Translations under genes and position numbers: made by a program | Part shown: positions 32,597 to 40,587 of the stretch, piece after piece | Position numbering within the stretch: the stretch's first letter is position 1 | Layout of the letters: every line of letters begins with the position of its first letter | The notes under the pieces: generated by a model | Seen by the model: only the letters and a program-made list of their open reading frames with translations | Told to the model about the DNA's origin: nothing | The model's database searches: none | DNA from: a virus | Length of the DNA stretch: 64,000 nt | IMG/VR virus record: IMGVR_UViG_3300046007_004004 | Coordinates: 1-64,000 of that record | Strand: one strand, 5' to 3'

Positions 32597-34251
32597 TCAA
32601 GTATTTTGGTTACCTTTTAGATAACTTTCAATCTCAGCACGTTCTGCGTCACTTAAACTATCCAAATCGTATTCACCCGAACCAATTTTTTCTACTAGAA
32701 ACTTGATATACTCTTGGTCATAAAGGTAACTTTGGGTAGACGCTTTGTTGATTTCAATCCATTTATTACCATCAAATTTATATACGCGATTTGGATTGAC
32801 ATCGACACGTACAAATATATCGCCCTTAGCGGCTATTTTAGGAAATGTTGTACCGAAATTGCTACTAATTTGGTAATTGCCTGCTGAATCTGCTTTTATT
32901 GAAAATAGGTCTGGGCGTAGTTCCTTTAGTGCGTTACGTTGAAATAGTCTTTGTTCAAATTCAACGTAGCCACCACCTTTATCGTGTACAGGGGTTACAC
33001 CTTCAGTGATTATTTCTTTAGTTTGTTTTTCAATCGCTGGAACAACTTTAACGTCGGGCTTTTCTGCCAGTCCGTTAGGTTTTGCCAATTTAATTTTTCT
33101 TTTAGGTTCAAATTTGACCTTTTTGTAATTTTTTCTAGATTCAGTTTTTTTAATCTTTCTAGTTTTATTAGATCGAATTTTGGCAACTTTAGGTTTTTGA
33201 GATTGCTTAGTGACAGCTTTTCTTTTAACTTTTTTTTTACAGGATTTACCTGCTCTTTTTTCACTATGCCGCCGTCTGCGGTCATTTCAAAATTAGCCGC
33301 TGTAGGTTCTGGTTCCTTTAAAGGATCCATTACAGGAGTAGCTCTGCTTTCTTTTTCGCTGTCATCTAAAGGCAGATATCCGTCACTTCCTGTATCTACA
33401 AATTTTTCTATCTTCTTTTCTTCCTTCTTTTCAAATTCCCATTTGTAACTGCTGATAGCAGCGATAACTAGCATCAATGCTAATGGGTCGAACACGAAAA
33501 TGAGTAGTATGATAACCCAACGCACAGCACGTTCTAATGTTGCCGTGTCTGGATTGTCGCCGTAAATCAATGCAGCGATATATTTGATTGGACCAACTTC
33601 TGCCTCTATCTGGCGATACTTACTAGCGATTGGAGCCTTTTCTATATTGATTTTTTGTATTTCGGCATTGCTGGCTTCGATACGTTTCTGCGCGGCAGCA
33701 ATCTCACTATTGAGTGAGTTACGCTCTCTACGTTGCTGTGCGCGTATCTGTACCGCTCTTTCTACGCTAGCCTCGCTATCACCGCGATCAAGTCTGGCAG
33801 TCAACTGAGCATCCATCTGACTCAATGTTTTACGTGCGGCTTCAATATTCTGACGCTCACTAAGGATCAACTCTTTTTGTATTGCAATCTTATCATCAAA
33901 TAACTGTATTTGTGCAGCAACGTCGCCAGTAGGTATTCCTTGATCCATGTGTGCTTTTGACAGGAAGCCAAAAATACCCATGCTTGTTACAAGTGCAAGG
34001 ACTATGACAGCACCAGTCAGATAAGTTTTCATTGCCCATTTGCAATTGTCCCAATATCTATGTAGCCAAACGGTCGTGACGACCTTGGCAATTTCAAGGC
34101 TTGCGCCCATGATAATGATGGGTATTACTGCTGCGGCGAATATAGCAGTCAAGCCTACAACACTGTACCAAGCCGCTATGCCGCTCAATACTAGCGCGGT
34201 AATTAGTGCTAACGTGCTGAGGCTAAATATCTTCCTAAATAGTAGTGGCAT
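32597..34251 (-). CDS. Large membrane/coiled-coil protein split by a -1 frameshift
   Basis: Frame 1 runs 34251-33010 (413 codons): membrane segments near residues 8-45 and 80-105, a long coiled coil (~115-235), another membrane pair near 245-270, and an acidic linker. After GGIVKKEQVNPV it reaches the run A AAA AAA AAG. A -1 shift there gives a second open frame to 32597 encoding a basic stretch then GGGYVEFEQRLFQR and FGTTFPKIAAKGDIFVRVD. That second frame has no ATG, while the unshifted tail is low-complexity Leu/Lys. One ~550-residue protein is therefore likely. Either programmed frameshifting or an A9 indel explains it. Confidence 0.7.
33230..33238 (-). other. A9 slippery run (frameshift site)
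   Basis: Minus-strand GTA AAA AAA AAG TTA contains A AAA AAG, the best E. coli -1 slippery heptamer (as in dnaX). It lies where the -1 frame begins to encode the C-terminal domain. Adding one A would also join the frames, so an assembly or genuine indel cannot be excluded. Confidence 0.6.
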
Positions 34252-34256
34252 TATAA

Positions 34257-34264
34257 TATTTATT
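34257..34264 (-). promoter_or_regulatory. Late-promoter-like motif (AATAAATA)
   Basis: AATAAATA, then five bases, then the ATG at 34251 of the split membrane gene. One mismatch to TATAAATA; same close spacing as at 8.3, 12.4 and 14.2 kb. Confidence 0.4.
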
Positions 34265-34289
34265 GTTGTTTGAACCTATATAACGTATA

Positions 34290-34508
34290 TTATTCTCTAG
34301 GTTCAGGAGGCTCACCTTCTCCGAACAAGTAGCCATATGTGCCTAAAAATTCTTGTAGACTCATGACCAATTTGCGTGGTATACCTGGACCTTGCTGGAC
34401 ATGGTATGTAACGAGGTAATCTTCATCACCTCGCCATTTTATTTGTATGACTTCTAGCCAGTCTCCGTCACCGAAAACATATTTTTGTCCAATTAAATCT
34501 TGTCTCAA
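34290..34508 (-). CDS. Small hypothetical protein
   Basis: 72 residues, apparently from a TTG start overlapping the previous stop (TTGA). MRQDLIGQKYVFGDGDWLEVIQI, beta-rich with a proline-rich acidic end (GEGEPPEPRE). Not recognised. Confidence 0.5.
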   Translation of the reverse strand: MRQDLIGQKYVFGDGDWLEVIQIKWRGDEDYLVTYHVQQGPGIPRKLVMSLQEFLGTYGYLFGEGEPPEPRE

Positions 34509-34810
34509 TCGTCTAGTTCCTGCTCATTATCAATCTCATAACTAATATCATAACCGCCCTTACGGTCACTGAACCAGTCATCATAACGGTCATAGTTGTA
34601 ATTTTCTGTAAACTCAACAAAATTGTCAGTCTCTTCATCGCTAGGAGCATCACCAAAAGGTTTACTATCCCAGTCATCAGTGCTATTCATGTGACTTACA
34701 ATTTCTTTAAAACGATCAATGCTTCCAAACTTCTCAATGATATCCTCATCGGGGATGTCATAGGTAAAATGGCTATGAACGGTGTGGTACTCAATACGCT
34801 TGAATTGCAT
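34505..34810 (-). CDS. Acidic small hypothetical protein
   Basis: 101 residues, MQFKRIEYHTVHSHFTYDIP then a very acidic, tyrosine-rich region (NYNYDRYDDW). ATG with an AGGAG-like site. Could be a nucleic-acid-mimic or binding protein; no motif proves it. Confidence 0.55.
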   Translation of the reverse strand: MQFKRIEYHTVHSHFTYDIPDEDIIEKFGSIDRFKEIVSHMNSTDDWDSKPFGDAPSDEETDNFVEFTENYNYDRYDDWFSDRKGGYDISYEIDNEQELDD

Positions 34811-34833
34811 AATATTCTCCTACATTTATTATA

Positions 34834-36165
34834 TCACTTATCGTCACGAAATCTAACGAAACGGGGAAACCTAAGACTATAGCTACCATCTTGGTTCTGC
34901 GTTATTGCATCGGCAAGGACTTCGGCAGTCCGTCCAATAACCACATTACTATTAGTCCAGTAGTCGTCCCTATCACTGTCGCTATAACCACTGCCAACAT
35001 TGACACGAATAGTTTTTCCATCGTCTACGCCCTCGCAAACTAGAGCACCAAGACGGCCACTATTCCTTCCCGTGCCCTCTTCTATATTTACTACAGTCAA
35101 ATCAACTGTAATCGTGGGCTTCCACTTTAGCCAACTTGTATTACGCTTACATTCATATGGAGCGTTCAGTTCTTTGATCATGATGCCTTCAAAGCCTGCG
35201 ACAACCATATCGTTAGCATAACGCTTGAGTTGGTTCTGACCTTCAACGCTATTCAAGTCAACCTTGATATGCGGAAGCAATTCTACATTGGGCATGTCAT
35301 CAATGATGGGACGCAACTTTTCAAGTATGTCAATACGCTTGTGCAGTTGTGCGTTCCAGAAACCACGAGTCCAATCATCGGCAGGGATGATATCGAACAC
35401 ATTGAACACGCTATCAGTAGCATTGACATCTTCTTTGCGGCGTGCCTGACGCATCAATTCTTGGAACGTGCGACCAGTTACTTCGCCATCAAGCCAGAAG
35501 CCATACTTCAATGTACGATCACCATTGGCAGCAACCAACTTATGAAAGTTCTTTTCAACTTGTCGTTGGATATGACCAAAGTTATCAAACACTTTACCAT
35601 TGCGGCTATAGCAAGTGCTAGCCGCACTGCCTCTAACATGCAGCAATACACGCACACCGTCAAGTTTAGGCTCAAGTCGCTTGATACCACTCATCTCAGG
35701 GCGACCCTCACAGTTGGTCGCTAACTGACAACCAAAGATAGGAATCTCGTATTCTGATTTCTTGACAACCTTGTTGAAGGTCTTGTCACTGATACCGCAA
35801 CGCAAATCCTTGCGAATGACATTGCGACAAAAGTTATTCCACTCATCACTGTCAAAACGATCAGCCATAGCCTGAACACGATCACGGGCTTCGTTACCTG
35901 TGATTTCACGATTACACAAATCAGCTAACAGGTCGTCAAACTCACCCCAAGGATTTTCACGACCAGTGATGCCCTCTTCAATCTCGGGCACTTGTCGCAA
36001 ACCATATGTGATATAAGGATTGTAGGCAGCATAAACAAAATGTAAAAACAGTTTACAACTTTCATTATCAAGCACTGCCATCTCATAGGCTTGCTTGATG
36101 ACATCTTCTTTGTGAAGGCGGCTGTCACTCTCGTTCAACTTATGAATCCAATATGCCATGCTCAT
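34834..36165 (-). CDS. ATP-dependent DNA ligase
   Basis: 443 residues from the ATG at 36165 (GGAG upstream, ATGA overlap). Nucleotidyltransferase motifs: I LEPKLDGVRV (Lys is the adenylated residue), CYSRNGKVFDN (Ia-like), III WLDGEV, IV FEGIMIKE and V WLKWKP. An OB-type C-terminal domain ends with the basic SLRFPRFVRFRD. The N-terminal ~150-residue helical domain matches T4 gp30-like ligases. Seals nicks during replication and repair. Confidence 0.93.
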   Translation of the reverse strand: MSMAYWIHKLNESDSRLHKEDVIKQAYEMAVLDNESCKLFLHFVYAAYNPYITYGLRQVPEIEEGITGRENPWGEFDDLLADLCNREITGNEARDRVQAMADRFDSDEWNNFCRNVIRKDLRCGISDKTFNKVVKKSEYEIPIFGCQLATNCEGRPEMSGIKRLEPKLDGVRVLLHVRGSAASTCYSRNGKVFDNFGHIQRQVEKNFHKLVAANGDRTLKYGFWLDGEVTGRTFQELMRQARRKEDVNATDSVFNVFDIIPADDWTRGFWNAQLHKRIDILEKLRPIIDDMPNVELLPHIKVDLNSVEGQNQLKRYANDMVVAGFEGIMIKELNAPYECKRNTSWLKWKPTITVDLTVVNIEEGTGRNSGRLGALVCEGVDDGKTIRVNVGSGYSDSDRDDYWTNSNVVIGRTAEVLADAITQNQDGSYSLRFPRFVRFRDDK

Positions 36166-36560
36166 TTGTTTAGCTCCATCCACATAAGAATCTTGTCAAT
36201 CGTTTCGCATATCTCAGGGTAGTTACTACGCTTGTCATAGATACCCCACATCTTTACAAATCCGTCTTTGACCCTACGATTTTTATAATATTCAATACGG
36301 TTAGGTACCCAACCTACTTGATACTTATAACCTTTCGTTGGACTACCATGGACCAATATCACAGTATCAATACTTGTGTATTTGTGATTATGATCCCATT
36401 CATAGCGATAATATGTACAGTAAGCAGCCCAGACACGACCGTCGGGATGGACACAGAAATACTTGAAATCGCTTGGTACATCAAATACATGACCTATGTA
36501 CTTACTTCTGTGTCGCCCGACATGTATTGCCTGCTCTACGATCTTATTGATATCTACCAT
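36162..36560 (-). CDS. Hypothetical phage protein
   Basis: 132 residues. Aromatic, beta-rich: YCTYYRYEWDHNHKYTSIDT and GYKYQVGWVPNRIEYYKNRR. Not recognised. Translationally coupled to the ligase gene, so possibly part of DNA metabolism. Confidence 0.6.
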   Translation of the reverse strand: MVDINKIVEQAIHVGRHRSKYIGHVFDVPSDFKYFCVHPDGRVWAAYCTYYRYEWDHNHKYTSIDTVILVHGSPTKGYKYQVGWVPNRIEYYKNRRVKDGFVKMWGIYDKRSNYPEICETIDKILMWMELNK

Positions 36561-36561
36561 A

Positions 36562-36876
36562 TCACGCCTTCAGTAATGCCCAAACTAGATGCTTCTCAAC
36601 TTGCTCTCTTACTTTAGCAAATTGTTTAGTTTTATACAAGTCCGATTTGTCCATATACTCAAGTTCCATTACAGCCCTATATCTGTAATCGCCGCGGTCC
36701 AAATACGGTATAGTTTTACAACGCAATTTACCATTGCGTTTACCATATAGGACTAACGCTTTTAGATTAAATAACAAATCGGGGTATATTTCCTTATCGC
36801 AAGGTACTTCAACAATAGCATACACATTGTCACTATTGCCGCGCTCCTGATGACCTAGAAAATATATATGTTTCAT
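36562..36876 (-). CDS. Hypothetical phage protein
   Basis: 104 residues. Starts MKHIYFLGHQERGNSDNVYA, ends helical and basic. Not recognised; one base from the gene at 36162. Confidence 0.55.
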   Translation of the reverse strand: MKHIYFLGHQERGNSDNVYAIVEVPCDKEIYPDLLFNLKALVLYGKRNGKLRCKTIPYLDRGDYRYRAVMELEYMDKSDLYKTKQFAKVREQVEKHLVWALLKA

Positions 36877-36879
36877 ATC

Positions 36880-37104
36880 TTAGGAATACCTCAACACAAA
36901 CATAGTATACAACTTTTCATCGCCAAATTCAAGATAATCTCTAACATACTTACTTAAGACATATCGGGCTTTATAAGGCTCTAAAAATTTTTGTATTCTT
37001 AGTAATGGAACTTCTTCAAAATAAAATTCTTGTAACTCGACTATAAAGTTTTGCCAATATACAGGACAATTACAATAACTTTTTTCTAAATTTACAACAA
37101 TCAT
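36880..37104 (-). CDS. Small phage protein of the F-x-x-W-like type
   Basis: 74 residues. Strand, helix and closing strand EKLYTMFVLRYS. Layout resembles the small ferredoxin-like proteins at 12678, 17651, 56544 and 56849. Function unknown. Confidence 0.55.
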   Translation of the reverse strand: MIVVNLEKSYCNCPVYWQNFIVELQEFYFEEVPLLRIQKFLEPYKARYVLSKYVRDYLEFGDEKLYTMFVLRYS

Positions 37105-37769
37105 GAAATCTTTACACGATTCAACTGAGTTTGATTATTATCTTGCCGCTTTACAGTACCAGCAATGTTCAATACATTGCCCACAGTCACTTCCTGCTTG
37201 TAACTAAAAAACACAGCCTGGTCGCTTGACGTAATACCAGTCACAAAGTATGTGAACCATTTCTGACTATACACACACTTCAACACTTCAACCTGTGTTT
37301 TGATACGCTCACCAACAGTACCGATATAGCCACCTTGACTATATTTCACACGGCGATCACGCTGGTCACGCTGTAGATTTGCCTGATATGAGTTTGGCAT
37401 GCTTGCCAATACAGCAACATCGTAACCCTCTGTCACAGTTTCCTTCTGTAACAAGGTCAGCATGTTACGTTCAAAGTCACTCATGTATTCGCCGGTAAGC
37501 AACTTGAAGGTTTTACCGTTCCAGTATGAGCGTACCTTTTCAGCCATATCACGATCAATATCCATGATATGTTCGGGCTGCTCAATATAAGTTTCTACCA
37601 ATTGACGATTGGTAGTATACTTTACAACCTCACCTTTATCGTTAACGAAAATGCCTTCGTCAAGATTGTACTTGATATACTTGTTACCATTGACACGCTG
37701 TGCCGCACAGGCTGCGCTCAACACCAGCATAGTGTCATACTCTTTACGAACTTTTGATTTGCGGGGCAT
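37101..37769 (-). CDS. Putative OB-fold phage protein
   Basis: 222 residues from the ATG at 37769 (MPRKSKVRKEYD). The N-terminal half has helices; the C-terminal ~80 residues (GERIKTQVEVLKCVY, WFTYFVTGITSSDQAVFFSYK, GNVLNIAGTVKRQ) look like a five-strand OB barrel, the fold of many ssDNA- or RNA-binding proteins. Recurs in T4-like aquatic phages. Binding is inferred. Confidence 0.6.
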   Translation of the reverse strand: MPRKSKVRKEYDTMLVLSAACAAQRVNGNKYIKYNLDEGIFVNDKGEVVKYTTNRQLVETYIEQPEHIMDIDRDMAEKVRSYWNGKTFKLLTGEYMSDFERNMLTLLQKETVTEGYDVAVLASMPNSYQANLQRDQRDRRVKYSQGGYIGTVGERIKTQVEVLKCVYSQKWFTYFVTGITSSDQAVFFSYKQEVTVGNVLNIAGTVKRQDNNQTQLNRVKIS

Positions 37770-37770
37770 A

Positions 37771-38109
37771 TTACTTATGACACAGTTCAAAGATGATGCT
37801 AGCACGACCGTTTTTAATAATGTAATTGTTGTTTTTAGCAAACGCCATTACGTCACGATACTCCGGACTGAACTTGTCAACACTCTGAGGTGCCTCAATC
37901 TTGACAGTCATAAAAGTTTCACGATAATTTAGAAACGTCCTACGTCGAAAGAAAGCATTGTCTACCATGTCCTTGAACTTGAGACCCTGCTCAATCTCGT
38001 TGGGGGTAAACTTCTCTTTGTTCTTGCGATTCTGTTGCTCAACGTCCCTACGTGCGATAAAAGCACCCTGCGGGCTACGCAAATCTTCGTCAACATCATA
38101 GTACGACAC
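37771..38109 (-). CDS. Early-type hypothetical protein
   Basis: 112 residues from a GTG start with GGAG eight bases before. First gene of an operon behind promoter P4. MSYYDVDEDLRSPQGAFIAR then a basic middle (FRRRTFLNYRETF). Not recognised. Confidence 0.6.
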   Translation of the reverse strand: MSYYDVDEDLRSPQGAFIARRDVEQQNRKNKEKFTPNEIEQGLKFKDMVDNAFFRRRTFLNYRETFMTVKIEAPQSVDKFSPEYRDVMAFAKNNNYIIKNGRASIIFELCHK

Positions 38110-38139
38110 AACATGTCTCCAGTTATCAACTATAGATAT

Positions 38140-38168
38140 ATTATGCGCCCAAACGTGCCCAAAGTCAA
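38140..38168 (-). promoter_or_regulatory. Promoter cassette P4 (type B)
   Basis: Minus strand TTGACT (38168-38163), 17-base spacer, CATAAT (38145-38140), then CTATAGTTGAT. Near-identical to P3. A degraded copy of the P3 terminator arm (AATCAATGACTTA) lies just upstream. Confidence 0.75.
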
Positions 38169-38273
38169 CAACTATAAACCGTTATAAATCAATGACTTAG
38201 CGCAGCCGCACTATCTGTAATTCTAGTGTTTTTATGCCCGATTGAGAAAAAGACCCCGAGCCATTCTAACTTT

Positions 38274-39434
38274 TTAGGTTTTTCGAAAAACGAATACGCC
38301 TTCGTGCTTAAATCCTTTTTGTTTTTTATTATTGCCTTTTCCGGGACGCACGTTCAACATCATCTTGATTGTTTCTACGTGCTTGAAATTTAACTTTTCT
38401 GAGATTTCTATCCAACGGTCTGTGATTGCAAACTGATCGTAATCGGCAATATTGACGGCATAGATACCGTCTTTTACTAGACCTCTATGCAGCATCTGAA
38501 TCGTAGGTTCGGCATAGTGATCGAACCATGCATCCAAATTAGTATACTTGTTCATACATTGGGTCGGTTCATCACAGTATATTTCTAAATTAAAATACGG
38601 TGGACTACTAAACGCGGCATCATACTTTCCTTCTTCCGGAACGAAATCCTCGCTACCACAATTATTCATTTGATAACCGCTGCCTAACCCAGCCTCATCC
38701 AACAAACTACCTAATGCATCAAGACCATTATAGGTTTTTGTATTAGGATCTATGCCTGTATAGTTAAATTTAAATACAGGACTCGTCATAGCACCCAGCA
38801 TTCTGCCACCATAACCTGAACTAAAGTCAAGAACGGAACCGAACATAGTAGGACAAATATATTCAAATATGGCCCTAGCATTCATAGGCTTGAAGTTTTG
38901 TATAGTGCCGCCCCCAGTCAAATCTAATGCCCTCAATATGCTTTTAGGCATGACGGCATTCTCTCCCTCATTTCTATATTGATAGCAAATTTTAATGGCG
39001 GCCTTCAGTTTTTTATCATTGTTGAATCTATGACGTAGACTGACTTCATCGTAGTTAAAAGTTTTAGCTTCCTGCATATTAGGAAACCAGAATCTACAAA
39101 ACTGCTGTCCTGCTGTTTTACCAGTAGATAAAGTTTTGTTTTGATCTATTTTTGATTCTTTTTTGTTAAGATTTAATAATTCTTTTACACAGCCATCTAG
39201 GGAAAAGTATGTGATAGGGAGTGTGCCTATGCTACGATAAATGTCAAATACATCTTGCTGTATTTTTTTCTTTCCTGCGTCATCAGCCTTGTTCCACTCT
39301 TCTTTGCTTAACTTTTTTAAGTCATTATAAACATGTTCATAGCCTGTAGACTTGTCAGTACTAGGTGTATAATTCCATTCTTTACAAATGTTATCATAGT
39401 AATTTAACACCTTTTTATTTGTAATGCTTGTCAT
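38274..39434 (-). CDS. DNA methyltransferase (SSPPYF type)
   Basis: 386 residues from the ATG at 39434. Class I SAM-dependent DNA MTase: VLDFSSGYGGRMLG (motif I, SAM site) and AFSSPPYFNLEIY (motif IV, S-P-P-Y as in N4-cytosine/N6-adenine enzymes of the beta group). YTGIDPNT follows motif I. Paralogue of the MTase at 47877. Overlaps the second MTase gene, so it is part of the three-gene cassette with the helicase. Target sequence unknown. Confidence 0.85.
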   Translation of the reverse strand: MTSITNKKVLNYYDNICKEWNYTPSTDKSTGYEHVYNDLKKLSKEEWNKADDAGKKKIQQDVFDIYRSIGTLPITYFSLDGCVKELLNLNKKESKIDQNKTLSTGKTAGQQFCRFWFPNMQEAKTFNYDEVSLRHRFNNDKKLKAAIKICYQYRNEGENAVMPKSILRALDLTGGGTIQNFKPMNARAIFEYICPTMFGSVLDFSSGYGGRMLGAMTSPVFKFNYTGIDPNTKTYNGLDALGSLLDEAGLGSGYQMNNCGSEDFVPEEGKYDAAFSSPPYFNLEIYCDEPTQCMNKYTNLDAWFDHYAEPTIQMLHRGLVKDGIYAVNIADYDQFAITDRWIEISEKLNFKHVETIKMMLNVRPGKGNNKKQKGFKHEGVFVFRKT

Positions 39435-40587
39435 AAATCTTTTTGATGATATCGTAATGCTCATATTTTGGAATGCGTTTCCAAAGAGTAGTACCATTTG
39501 AAGGTGTCGTTGCCTTTAATGCTTTCACCAACGCGGTGATTGCTTCACTGTTATAATACTTATAAAATTCATCGAATTCCTTTTTATTTTTGATTTTTAT
39601 CCAGATGGTATTATGACCAGTACCATACTCAGGACCTGCATATTTTACCGGGCTCTGGCCTTTATGAATTCCGTTCTTGCTGATCACCGCCTTATGCTTA
39701 CCAACGCCCTCATTTTCTGTTATTGTAGACTCGGCAACTTTAATAATATCTCCGAAACCTTCTTCATCCTTTTCCCCTACATTAAAGATCAAGGGGACGG
39801 TTCCTTCTTGTTCACTTAATTGAGTCCTATAATAACTACCATAATATGCTTGATAGCCCTCTAACTTTAATGATAATACTTCTAAAGCATAGCGATATGC
39901 TTTGATATCATGGTCTGGTAAAAACGGAGGATTATCAACTAAAAACGATCCTTCATCGCTCATGATTTTAACTTTTTTATGTGTCTTGGTAGGCTCAAAT
40001 ACCATGAGTGCTAAAAGAGTATGTGTTTTAGTTTTAGTCAAAGAACGATAAGCCGTCAATTGAAAAATGTTGGTACGTGTATAGGTGTTCTTATTAGCAC
40101 GACCAGTGATGATACAAAGTTTGCTTTGTCTCCTGAATTTAGGTACAAAGTGCGTCATAGTATCAAAATCAACATTACTTAATACATAGTCGAATGATTT
40201 ATGTAAAGTAAAACAATTTTTTTCTTCTATGTTTAGAAGAACATCTCTATTGCCTAAAGCTTTTTTAAGATTACTTTTGGCAAGGCTTATCTGAACTTTA
40301 TTGATATCATAACCAAAAAGTTGTTTGGTAAAAATATGATTTAGCCTGTCGGTTTCATCGGGTATGCAGTCAATAAGAGCATCCATTAAAATATCAGCGA
40401 GAACCAACAATATAGTACCAGTACCACATTGCGGATCGCAATATATCGTATTAGGATTAGATAGATCGGTTTTAGGTATTTGATCAACCATGATACGGAT
40501 GTATTCTTCATCCAGCATGGTTTGATTACCTAACGTATCATACAACTGAAGTTGCTTGATACGCTTTTTAATATTATTGGAAATCAT
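39415..40587 (-). CDS. Adenine-methyltransferase-like protein with specificity-like C-terminus
   Basis: 390 residues. Motif I DPQCGTGTIL (50-60) and GYDIN (93-97) define an SAM site of N6-adenine MTases. The catalytic block near 134-141 is DYVLSNVDF, where NPPF would be expected; an NPPF also occurs at 219-222 but in an unusual place. The C-terminal part (TIWIKIKNKKEFDEFYKYY, WKRIPK) resembles target-recognition domains of type II/Eco57I-like enzymes. Activity is uncertain. Overlaps both neighbours. Confidence 0.7.
   Translation of the reverse strand: MISNNIKKRIKQLQLYDTLGNQTMLDEEYIRIMVDQIPKTDLSNPNTIYCDPQCGTGTILLVLADILMDALIDCIPDETDRLNHIFTKQLFGYDINKVQISLAKSNLKKALGNRDVLLNIEEKNCFTLHKSFDYVLSNVDFDTMTHFVPKFRRQSKLCIITGRANKNTYTRTNIFQLTAYRSLTKTKTHTLLALMVFEPTKTHKKVKIMSDEGSFLVDNPPFLPDHDIKAYRYALEVLSLKLEGYQAYYGSYYRTQLSEQEGTVPLIFNVGEKDEEGFGDIIKVAESTITENEGVGKHKAVISKNGIHKGQSPVKYAGPEYGTGHNTIWIKIKNKKEFDEFYKYYNSEAITALVKALKATTPSNGTTLWKRIPKYEHYDIIKKIYDKHYK

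Noticed and set aside
32597-33088. Separate gene starting at TTG 33088
   Set aside because: No ATG in the frame, no ribosome-binding site, and the frame continues upstream to a slippery A9 run, so a frameshifted extension is more likely.
38200-38273. Rho-independent terminator after the MTase gene
   Set aside because: There is a T-run (TCTTTTTC) but I could not find a convincing GC stem before it.
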